Shown: positions 1 through 5,943 of the stretch, piece after piece
Layout of the letters: the number at the start of each line of letters is the position of its first letter
Numbering within the stretch: the first letter of the stretch is position 1
From: DATJPR01 sp035506295
Lineage (GTDB): Bacteria > Bacteroidota > Ignavibacteria > UBA10030 > UBA6906
Assembly (NCBI GenBank): GCA_035506295.1
Contig: DATJPR010000270.1
Span: 1-7,686 of the forward strand
Direction of reading: 5' to 3'
DNA: 7,686 bases
Program-made: the position numbers and the translations under genes
The notes under the pieces: model-generated
What the model was told of the DNA's origin: nothing
The model's database searches: none
The model's input: the letters and a program-made list of their open reading frames with translations, nothing else

Positions 1-1
1 C

Positions 2-826
2 TACTTCTTGCTGCTTGCCATCGCGACCATCTATTTGACGATGGACGTTCTTTTCCGGGATTTCAATGTGTTCCAGAAGTACGCAATCACCGCCGGCATC
101 ACCTTGATTTTTTTTGGGTACTACTTTGCGCCGTATTTTGAAGATCCGAAGTATCTCTACCACACGCCTGACGTCCTGAATTATCACATCCTTGATAGCG
201 TGTATTCCAAATACACTGAGGTTCACGGCGAATTGCCGACACCGGCAACATTGGCAGGAATGACAGAACTCTATTCCTGGAACGGCACAAGAAAAACTGG
301 CGTGTTGTTCGACGAAGAGAAACTCGAACGGATTAATGCGTTGTATCCGTATCTCCAAGGTGACAACTGGAAGGTCCTATTGAATAGACCCCTATATCTT
401 GACGCGATCAAGATGTCAGTTGTTTGCATTGGTTTCATCCTTCTGTTCTTTGGTTATCTCTACATGAAAGACCCTCCACAAGGGGCTTACATAGAGAAGA
501 TTATGTTTCTCTTCTTGGTGTTCTGTAGCTTAGAAGTGCTTCACAGCGGTACTGCACTGAAGCTTGTAGAATGGCAAGCTGCGAAATCGATTTGGGCCGC
601 AGGAATGTATGTCTCGGATTTCGCGCTGATCTTTATGATCGGGGCTTTCTCCATGCGATTGAAGTTCATCACCTCGGTCAAAGGAGAATTCTACGAGCAG
701 GAACTGGCTCTCAGCCCGACCGCAGTTACTCGCTGGAGAGATTCACTCGACAATCTTGTGGTTGAAAAGTTCTTTAATCGCAAGCTGATTCTTGGAAGAA
801 TGTTCGTTGCGCCGAACCGAAAGTAA
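2..826 (+). CDS. Multi-pass membrane protein of unknown function (5' end missing)
   Basis: The reading frame is already open at base 2 and ends with TAA at 824-826, so about 274 C-terminal residues are visible. The TTG at position 8 lies inside a hydrophobic stretch and is probably not the start. Counting from that TTG, hydrophobic segments fall near residues 1-16, 25-43, 136-152, 164-182 and 195-215, which suggests at least five membrane passes. A polar segment of about 90 residues (44-135), rich in Tyr, Leu and Asp, lies between the second and third passes. The tail after residue 216 is charged and probably cytoplasmic. I see no catalytic motif, no kinase or transporter signature, and I do not recognise the family. 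The gene is less GC-rich than everything downstream, which may mean acquisition by transfer. It lies 60 bases upstream of a regulator-like gene on the same strand, so a sensory partnership is possible but only inferred. Confidence 0.75.
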   Translation, partial: YFLLLAIATIYLTMDVLFRDFNVFQKYAITAGITLIFFGYYFAPYFEDPKYLYHTPDVLNYHILDSVYSKYTEVHGELPTPATLAGMTELYSWNGTRKTGVLFDEEKLERINALYPYLQGDNWKVLLNRPLYLDAIKMSVVCIGFILLFFGYLYMKDPPQGAYIEKIMFLFLVFCSLEVLHSGTALKLVEWQAAKSIWAAGMYVSDFALIFMIGAFSMRLKFITSVKGEFYEQELALSPTAVTRWRDSLDNLVVEKFFNRKLILGRMFVAPNRK

Positions 827-842
827 ACGAGTGTAATAGCAA

Positions 843-869
843 CGCCGCGGACGCGGCGACGAGAACGTC
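843..869 (+). other. GC-rich inverted repeats just upstream of the AAA+ gene
   Basis: Bases 843-849 (CGCCGCG) and 852-858 (CGCGGCG) are a perfect inverted repeat that can fold as a 6-bp stem with a 4-base loop. Directly after it, 858-861 (GACG) and 866-869 (CGTC) form a second, short dyad. No T-run follows, so this is not a convincing intrinsic terminator. It lies in the 60-base gap between the membrane protein and the AAA+ gene, and ends 8 bases before the GAGG ribosome site at 878-881. It could affect transcript read-through or translation of the next gene, or be chance in GC-rich DNA. Confidence 0.35.
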
Positions 870-877
870 ACTTTATC

Positions 878-881
878 GAGG
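878..881 (+). promoter_or_regulatory. Ribosome binding site of the AAA+ gene
   Basis: GAGG lies five bases before the ATG at 887. It is the clearest Shine-Dalgarno-like element in the window and supports that start over the in-frame ATG 12 codons later (Met13). Confidence 0.5.
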
Positions 882-886
882 TTCAG

Positions 887-1912
887 ATGGAACATAAGTC
901 GCAACAGGCAGAAGACAAGAAGATGGGCTCCTCCAGCGACTATCCGATCGTGGGCAAAAGCAAGGCGGTTGAGCAGCTCATTAAACAGATCGGCCGGCTT
1001 GCAAAGACACGGAAGGACGTCGTCGTGGTCGGAGAGGCGGGTGTTGGGAAAGGTGCCATCGCCAAGAACATTTACTTCCAGAGCAAGACGGGCGGCACTG
1101 AGCAGCCGTTCATGTCGATCAATCTCTCTGTCCTTGATGACAAGGAGCTTGAGGCCGTGCTGTTTGGGTTTGACAGGGGGGTGGAGGGGCTCCCATATAC
1201 TTCCAAGCGCGGGCTGTTTGAGCTCGCAAACGGCGGGACGGTCCTGATCGAGGAGATTGAGGAGGCGAGCTTCCGCAACCAGATGAAGATTCTCAACTTC
1301 ATGAACGAGCGGAAGACGCGGCGCATTGGCGGCGAATCCGGCGAGCCGGTTGATATCAGGTTGGTTGTTACGATGAAGGGCGATCCGGCCGAGCTGGTGG
1401 AGAAGCGAAAGCTCCTCGAAGACCTCTACGGCAAGATTCTGGAATTCGAGAAGGTGGAAGTGCCGCCGCTGCGGACCCGGCCGGAAGATATCCCGCTGCT
1501 GGTGAAGCATTTCGCGGGAGAGATCTGCAAAGAGCTCGGGCTTGCCGAATTGGTCATCGATATCAATGCGATCGACGTCCTGGTCCGGCAGCCGTGGCGC
1601 GAGAATATCCGCGAGCTGAAGGCGGTGGTCGACAAGTGCGTGCTCTTCTCCAATGACGGCAGGTTTATGCTGCCGCCGGAGCTGGTCGACGAGAAGACGG
1701 AAGTCGTGAAGATGATCAACAACATCATGGCGGGCCAGGAGTTTGTGCTGGACAAGTCCCTGGACGTCATCGAGAAGGGGATCATCGAACGGTCGCTCGA
1801 GAAGTTCGGCTTTAACCAGTCAAAGGCCGCCGCATTTCTCGGGATGACGGAGCAGACCTTCCGCTACAAGCTGAAGCGGCTGGGCATCGCGAGCGCGCGG
1901 GCGAGAGCCTGA
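887..1912 (+). CDS. Divergent sigma-54-activator-like AAA+ protein with Fis-type DNA-binding domain
   Basis: This 341-residue protein has the layout of a bacterial enhancer-binding protein: an AAA+ domain (about 20-255), a linker, and a C-terminal Fis-type helix-turn-helix (about 297-334). There is no receiver, GAF or PAS domain before the AAA+ part. Walker A is intact (GEAGVGKG, 49-56). Other activator signatures are altered. The GAFTGA loop that contacts sigma-54 reads GVEGLP (98-103). Walker B reads VLIEE (119-123), with Glu in place of the usual Asp. The sensor I Asn/His position is Met163. The two arginine-finger positions (PspF R162 and R168) align with Leu177 and Lys183. Sensor II Arg242 and the EVPPLRTRPEDIPLL stretch are conserved. 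I infer a DNA-binding regulator that binds nucleotide but may hydrolyse it poorly and may not remodel sigma-54 holoenzyme. GAGG at 878-881, five bases before the ATG, supports the start. A terminator follows the stop. Confidence 0.85.
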   Translation: MEHKSQQAEDKKMGSSSDYPIVGKSKAVEQLIKQIGRLAKTRKDVVVVGEAGVGKGAIAKNIYFQSKTGGTEQPFMSINLSVLDDKELEAVLFGFDRGVEGLPYTSKRGLFELANGGTVLIEEIEEASFRNQMKILNFMNERKTRRIGGESGEPVDIRLVVTMKGDPAELVEKRKLLEDLYGKILEFEKVEVPPLRTRPEDIPLLVKHFAGEICKELGLAELVIDINAIDVLVRQPWRENIRELKAVVDKCVLFSNDGRFMLPPELVDEKTEVVKMINNIMAGQEFVLDKSLDVIEKGIIERSLEKFGFNQSKAAAFLGMTEQTFRYKLKRLGIASARARA

Positions 1913-1938
1913 GCGTCCGGCGAACCTGCCTGAAGTTC

Positions 1939-1979
1939 CGAAGCCCCCGGCTAACCCCCGGGGGCTTCGTGCTTTTTTT
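1939..1979 (+). terminator. Rho-independent terminator after the AAA+ gene
   Basis: CGAAGCCCCCGG (1939-1950) pairs perfectly with CCGGGGGCTTCG (1958-1969), giving a 12-bp stem with a 7-base loop. Seven T residues follow at 1973-1979 on the + strand. This is a textbook intrinsic terminator for the rightward AAA+ gene, whose stop codon is 26 bases upstream of the stem. The T-run overlaps the end of the convergent glycosyltransferase gene by one base. On the - strand the same hairpin could form in the 3' end of the glycosyltransferase transcript, but no T-run follows in that direction, so it should terminate efficiently only rightward. Confidence 0.93.
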
Positions 1980-3076
1980 CAGAACTTCCTTCCTTTCCAT
2001 GTAATCTTGTTGCCGAACAAGACCAGCGGGGGAAAAAGCAGGACATAGATATAATAGTAGACTTCGAAGAGGGGGTAGATCAGGAGGAGGGACCGGCGCG
2101 AAAACCTGATGACCGCCGGGAGGCACAGAAGCAGGTCCACGATGAGCTTCACCGCAAGCGCAATACCCACAGCCCACCAGGGAGCGAGGAAAACCCCAAC
2201 GAGGATCAGAGCATTATAAATGTACGGGAAGGCGAAAATCAGCAGACTCTTGACATCCATGCCCCGCCCGCCCGTGAACCAGCGCCGTTTCTGCCCAAAA
2301 AGTTGTGTCAGTGTGTGACAGGGCTTGCTCTGGACGAGGGCCCCGGCGTCCATGGGAAAACGAGCCTTCCACAATCCACCTGCCGTCACCGCGTGATATA
2401 ATGCATAGTCTTCGGTCACGCTGAAGGGGATCTTTCGATACCCGCCGACGGACTCATAGGCCTGTTTCCGCACGGAGAGGTTGGTGCCGACTGCGGTCAC
2501 GGGAAATCCGAAGCGCGTCGTTGCCGCCGCAACGGAAAACAGGACAAACCAATCCAGCGCCTGCATTTGCTCGAGCGGAGGCTGCCCTGTCAGTGAGGTG
2601 AACCCCGCCACGGCGCCAATGCGCGGATGGGAATAGTATTTTACCGTATCACGGACCCAGGTTGGGGGAACGGTGCAATCCGCATCGGTAAACATGAGGA
2701 TTTCACCCGCTGCAGTATCGGCAGCACACGTGACGGCGTTTGCTTTCCCGGGAGGTAATGCTGCGTCCGGGACGACCCGCAGCAGCCTCATGTGGCCGTG
2801 CACGGCAGCATACTGTGAGACAATCTCCGCGGTCCTATCTGTCGACCTGTCGTCCGCGATGATGATGTCGAGAAGATCTTTTGGATAGTCAAGCGCACCA
2901 AGCGAGTGGAGGCAGGGCTCGATGTTTTCCTCTTCATTTCGCGCGGCAACGATGATCGACACGCGTGGACGGTATCCCTCGTCAACAGGATAGGTTGCAT
3001 TGATCGCGCCCAGAATGAAGACGCTGATCATGATGATGTAGATGGCGCAGAAGAGAAAAAGCAGGGTGAGCATCAT
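1979..3076 (-). CDS. Membrane-bound family 2 glycosyltransferase
   Basis: This protein probably transfers a sugar from a nucleotide-sugar donor to a lipid or growing glycan on the cytoplasmic face of the membrane. Counting from the ATG at 3076 (365 residues), a hydrophobic helix (about 1-24) precedes a GT-A domain that opens with PRVSIIVAARNEEEN. It carries the family landmarks: ADD (74-76), the metal- and donor-binding DAD (131-133), the catalytic-base motif TED (221-223) and QKRRW (262-266), a QxxRW motif typical of processive and ceramide-glucosyltransferase-like GT2 enzymes. Three or so hydrophobic segments follow (about 277-300, 302-324, 330-355), and the protein ends in a basic tail. 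The start region reads TTG-ATG-ATG (3079-3071) with an in-frame TGA nine bases upstream, so the start is TTG or one of the two ATGs; ATG at 3076 was chosen. No Shine-Dalgarno site is visible. Donor and acceptor cannot be told from sequence. The gene stands alone, divergent from the peptidase. Confidence 0.9.
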   Translation of the reverse strand: MMLTLLFLFCAIYIIMISVFILGAINATYPVDEGYRPRVSIIVAARNEEENIEPCLHSLGALDYPKDLLDIIIADDRSTDRTAEIVSQYAAVHGHMRLLRVVPDAALPPGKANAVTCAADTAAGEILMFTDADCTVPPTWVRDTVKYYSHPRIGAVAGFTSLTGQPPLEQMQALDWFVLFSVAAATTRFGFPVTAVGTNLSVRKQAYESVGGYRKIPFSVTEDYALYHAVTAGGLWKARFPMDAGALVQSKPCHTLTQLFGQKRRWFTGGRGMDVKSLLIFAFPYIYNALILVGVFLAPWWAVGIALAVKLIVDLLLCLPAVIRFSRRSLLLIYPLFEVYYYIYVLLFPPLVLFGNKITWKGRKF

Positions 3077-3111
3077 CAAGGAGTGTCAGGGATGGCCGTT
3101 GGGGCATCGTT

Positions 3112-3140
3112 ATGGTAGACAAAAATCGGTGACGAAGCAA
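3112..3140 (-). promoter_or_regulatory. Candidate leftward promoter for the glycosyltransferase gene
   Basis: Read on the - strand, TTGCTT (3140-3135) and TACCAT (3117-3112) are separated by exactly 17 bases. The match to the sigma-70 consensus is modest (3 of 6 and 4 of 6). The predicted start would leave a leader of roughly 30 bases before the ATG at 3076. The spacing and location fit, but the match is weak enough to be chance. Confidence 0.3.
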
Positions 3141-3151
3141 CTTGCATGGAA

Positions 3152-3171
3152 GTGTCCTCTGGCGTGGACAC
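3152..3171. promoter_or_regulatory. 20-bp dyad, candidate operator in the divergent intergenic region
   Basis: GTGTCC (3152-3157) and GGACAC (3166-3171) form a perfect inverted repeat separated by 8 bases. The symmetry and the centre-to-centre distance of the arms (14 bases) are plausible for a dimeric regulator, although a little longer than one helical turn. The dyad lies 11 bases upstream of the rightward -35 box and 11 bases beyond the leftward -35 candidate, so a bound protein could affect both genes. No regulator for it can be named. A short dyad can also arise by chance. Confidence 0.35.
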
Positions 3172-3182
3172 CGGTGGTTACC

Positions 3183-3211
3183 TTGACTCTGCTCGCCGAA
3201 ATGGATATATT
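3183..3211 (+). promoter_or_regulatory. Sigma-70-type promoter for the peptidase-alaT-nuoGH gene run
   Basis: TTGACT (3183-3188) and TATATT (3206-3211) are separated by exactly 17 bases. Each box matches the consensus at five of six positions. Transcription should start about 6-8 bases after the -10 box, at about 3217-3219, which coincides with the peptidase ATG at 3217. The transcript may therefore be leaderless. This is the only strong promoter-like element upstream of the rightward gene run that extends to the window edge. Confidence 0.7.
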
Positions 3212-3216
3212 TTCCC

Positions 3217-4476
3217 ATGCCAAAGTCCTCTCAGGCAGTTACCCCCCTCTACTCCAAGACAGTTCTTGACAACGGCATCCGTGTCGTGTCGGAGTCGATG
3301 CAGCACGTCCGCTCGGTGTCCATCGGGGTGTGGGCCGATGTGGGTTCCCGCGATGAATCGGTGAAGCAAAACGGGATCAGTCACTTCATCGAACACATGG
3401 TCTTCAAGGGGACGAAAAAACGCACCGTCCGGGACATCGCCCAGAGTCTCGAATCCCTCGGCGGCTATCTAAATGCCTTCACGACGAAGGAACAGACCTG
3501 CTTCTACGCGAGGGTGCTGGACGCGCATGTGGCGGAAGCCATGGACGTGCTGGCTGATATTGTGCAGCACGCCACGTTCAAAGAGCAGGAACTGGAAAAG
3601 GAAAAGCTCGTCGTGATCGAGGAGTTGAAGAACTCCGAAGACGATCCTGAAGACATCATCCACGACTACTTCGAAAAAGCGCTCTTTCCTGAGCACTCTC
3701 TCGGGTTCCCGATTATCGGAACAGAGAAGAACCTGCGAAGTTTCCGCAGGGATGACCTCTTCTCGCATCTCCGGACGCACTACCAGCCGAGGCATATCGT
3801 GGTGGCGGCTGCGGGGAACGTCAATCACAACCGCCTGGTCGACCTCGCCGAGAGACACTTCCGGGAACCGGGAACGCGGCCGTCGCCGCGCAAGCGCCCC
3901 CCCGGGCCGACGCGGGCCGTGCGGCCGATCAACAAGGAATACCCCCGGCCGATCAGCCAGGCGCATATCTGCATGGGAACGGTGGGCTACAGCATCCACC
4001 ATGGCGACCGCTACCCGCTGATGGTGCTCAATGCCCTCCTGGGAGAGGGCATGAGTTCCCGGCTGTACCAGACGATCAGGGAAAAGCACGGCTACGCATA
4101 TTCGGTCTACTCGTTCGTGAATATGCTGTCGGATACGGGGCTCTTCGGCACATACATCGGGACGGACAAGAAGAACATCTCACGGGCGATTGCACTGGTG
4201 CACCGCGAACTCGCGCGGCTGCAACGTGTGCGGGTCCCGAAAGGCGAACTGAGCCGGACGCTGTCGCAGATCAAAGGGACGATGATGCTCGGGCTGGAGA
4301 ACATGTCGAGCCGGATGATGCGGCTTGGGAGTTCCGAGCTGTACTACGGGAAGTACGTATCCCTCGACAGCGTCCTGAAGAAGGTCGACGCCGTGACCCC
4401 GGCGCAGATCCAGCATGTGGCGGAGGATCTCTTTAACCTCGATAAGTTTTCGACGGTCGTCATTCGTCCATCGTGA
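3217..4476 (+). CDS. M16 family zinc metallopeptidase (processing-peptidase-like)
   Basis: This is a 419-residue peptidase of the pitrilysin / mitochondrial-processing-peptidase family. The inverted zinc motif is intact as HFIEH (56-60): His56 and His60 bind zinc and Glu59 is the catalytic base. The third zinc ligand is expected 76 residues later, at Glu136 in the VVIEEL stretch. The second half carries the family's substrate-binding segment, GMSSRLYQTIREKHGYAYSVYS split across 278-299. The length is that of a single two-domain M16B subunit, unlike the roughly 900-residue pitrilysin type. No signal peptide or membrane helix is seen, so it is probably cytoplasmic or secreted by an unseen route. 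The substrate is unknown; members degrade or trim peptides. ATG at 3217 is the only plausible start: the next in-frame candidate would cut into the conserved N-terminus. No Shine-Dalgarno site precedes it and the promoter's -10 box ends 5 bases upstream. It is followed at 29 bases by the aminotransferase gene. Confidence 0.93.
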   Translation: MPKSSQAVTPLYSKTVLDNGIRVVSESMQHVRSVSIGVWADVGSRDESVKQNGISHFIEHMVFKGTKKRTVRDIAQSLESLGGYLNAFTTKEQTCFYARVLDAHVAEAMDVLADIVQHATFKEQELEKEKLVVIEELKNSEDDPEDIIHDYFEKALFPEHSLGFPIIGTEKNLRSFRRDDLFSHLRTHYQPRHIVVAAAGNVNHNRLVDLAERHFREPGTRPSPRKRPPGPTRAVRPINKEYPRPISQAHICMGTVGYSIHHGDRYPLMVLNALLGEGMSSRLYQTIREKHGYAYSVYSFVNMLSDTGLFGTYIGTDKKNISRAIALVHRELARLQRVRVPKGELSRTLSQIKGTMMLGLENMSSRMMRLGSSELYYGKYVSLDSVLKKVDAVTPAQIQHVAEDLFNLDKFSTVVIRPS

Positions 4477-4505
4477 ACCAACGGCATTACTGAGCGCCCG
4501 CAATC

Positions 4506-5930
4506 ATGGTGTCCAGGGAGACATTGAACCCGCGGTTGCTGAACGCGGAATACGCGGTACGGGGTCCGATCGTGCTCCGGGCCCAGCAGCTCGAAGAACA
4601 GGGACGGAAGATCATTTACTGCAATATCGGCAACCCTCAGGCCCTGAAACAGCGTCCCCTGTCCTTCCTCCGGCAGCTGTTGAGCCTCGTGGAGTACCCC
4701 GAGCTCCTGAATCACCCCGAGACGATCAGGCTCTACCCGGCAGACATCGTCGCACGCGCACGCGCCATCCTTGAGAAGCATCCGCACGGCACCGGCGCCT
4801 ACAGCCAGAGCCCGGGGATCCCGTTTATCCGGCAGGCGGTTGCCGATTTCATCCGGAGGCGGGATGGGATCCCGGCGGACCGCGAACACGTGATCCTCAC
4901 GGATGGAGCCAGCAAAGGCGCCCAGGCGGTCCTCACCGCACTGCTGCGCACGCCCACTGACGGATTCATGATCCCGGTCCCCCAGTATCCGCTCTACAGT
5001 GCATCGCTTGCCCTGTACGGCGGGACGCAGATCGGGTACTACCTGGATGAGGAGGCGGGCTGGCAGCTTGACGAGGGGATCCTGGGGGAAAGTCTCGCGG
5101 CCGCGAAGCAGCGCGGTGCGACGCCCGTCGGGATCGTGGTGATCAACCCGGGAAACCCGACCGGGGCCGTCCTCTCGCCCGAGAACATCCGGATGATCAT
5201 CGGGTTCGCGAGGCGGCACCACCTTGCGATCATCGCGGATGAAGTCTACCAGGAAAACGTCTACGATCCCGGTCTGCAATTTCACTCGTTTGCCAGGGTC
5301 ATGACGGAAATCGGCGAGCGGGAGGTTTCGCTCTTCAGCCTGCATTCGGTGTCCAAGGGCTTTCTCGGGGAATGCGGGCACCGCGGGGGATACATCGAGT
5401 TCCGCAACATCCCCGACGACGTGCTGGCGGAGTTCGTCAAGCTGCAGTCGATCAGCCTCTGCGCGAATGTTGTCGGCCAGCTCGCCACGTACATGATGGT
5501 GTCGCCTCCCCGGCCCGGCGACGAGAGCTATGCTGCGTATGTCAGGGAGCGGGACGGTGTGCTTTCGGAACTGAAAGCCAAAGCGGAGATCCTCGCCCGC
5601 GGCATCAACGCCATCGAGGGGATGTCGGTCGACCTCCCCCGCGGGGCGATGTACGCGTTCGTGCGTTTTGAGCTCCCCCACAGGGACGAACACGAGAGAA
5701 TGACGGCGGCACAGCGGGCGACAGCCCTGGAAGAGCGGGATGAGGCCTACTGCATGTCGCTGCTGGAAGAAACCGGCATCTGCGTGGTGGCGGGAAGCGG
5801 ATTCGGACAGCGGCCGGGAACGCTTCATTTCCGGACCACGTTCCTGCCGCCGCGCGACGAAATTGAACAGCTGGTCCTGAAGTTGAAGAATTTCCACGAG
5901 AAGTACGTGCGGCAGTACGCAGAGGCATGA
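4506..5930 (+). CDS. Alanine aminotransferase, eukaryotic-type (class I/II PLP enzyme)
   Basis: This 474-residue enzyme should interconvert alanine plus 2-oxoglutarate with pyruvate plus glutamate, using pyridoxal phosphate in the cytosol. It resembles animal and plant alanine aminotransferases more than the shorter E. coli AlaA/AlaC type. Recalled matches to human GPT are near-identical runs such as IPVPQYPLYSA, VINPGNPTG, ADEVYQ-NVY, QFHSF, SVSKGFLGECGHRGGY and LLEETGICVVAGSGFGQR. Visible functional residues are NPGNPTG (214-220, Asn217 to PLP), Asp245 (PLP ring nitrogen), Tyr248, Lys284 (Schiff base, in SVSKG) and Arg443 in HFRTT (substrate carboxylate). The length is close to the roughly 480-500 of eukaryotic enzymes without a targeting peptide. 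An in-frame TGA at 4491-4493 limits the start to ATG 4506 or GTG 4509. No good ribosome site is seen. It lies between the peptidase and nuoG, 13 bases before the latter, probably in the same transcript. A close relative with a different amino donor cannot be excluded. Confidence 0.93.
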   Translation: MVSRETLNPRLLNAEYAVRGPIVLRAQQLEEQGRKIIYCNIGNPQALKQRPLSFLRQLLSLVEYPELLNHPETIRLYPADIVARARAILEKHPHGTGAYSQSPGIPFIRQAVADFIRRRDGIPADREHVILTDGASKGAQAVLTALLRTPTDGFMIPVPQYPLYSASLALYGGTQIGYYLDEEAGWQLDEGILGESLAAAKQRGATPVGIVVINPGNPTGAVLSPENIRMIIGFARRHHLAIIADEVYQENVYDPGLQFHSFARVMTEIGEREVSLFSLHSVSKGFLGECGHRGGYIEFRNIPDDVLAEFVKLQSISLCANVVGQLATYMMVSPPRPGDESYAAYVRERDGVLSELKAKAEILARGINAIEGMSVDLPRGAMYAFVRFELPHRDEHERMTAAQRATALEERDEAYCMSLLEETGICVVAGSGFGQRPGTLHFRTTFLPPRDEIEQLVLKLKNFHEKYVRQYAEA

Positions 5931-5943
5931 CGGGGAAGAGTGC

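Noticed and set aside
807..837. TTGCGC and TGTAAT as a possible promoter for the AAA+ gene
   Set aside because: The spacing is 19 bases and the -35 match is poor; not convincing enough to list.
843..858. GC-rich hairpin as a terminator after the first gene
   Set aside because: No T-run follows on the + strand, and on the - strand there is no gene for it to end.
743..1510. A 255-codon open frame on the - strand opposite the AAA+ gene
   Set aside because: The + strand frame has Walker A, conserved AAA+ motifs and a ribosome site; the antisense translation looks like no protein family.
3469..4089. A 206-codon open frame on the - strand opposite the M16 peptidase
   Set aside because: It overlaps the zinc-ligand and central region of a well conserved peptidase gene, and its own translation has no domain.
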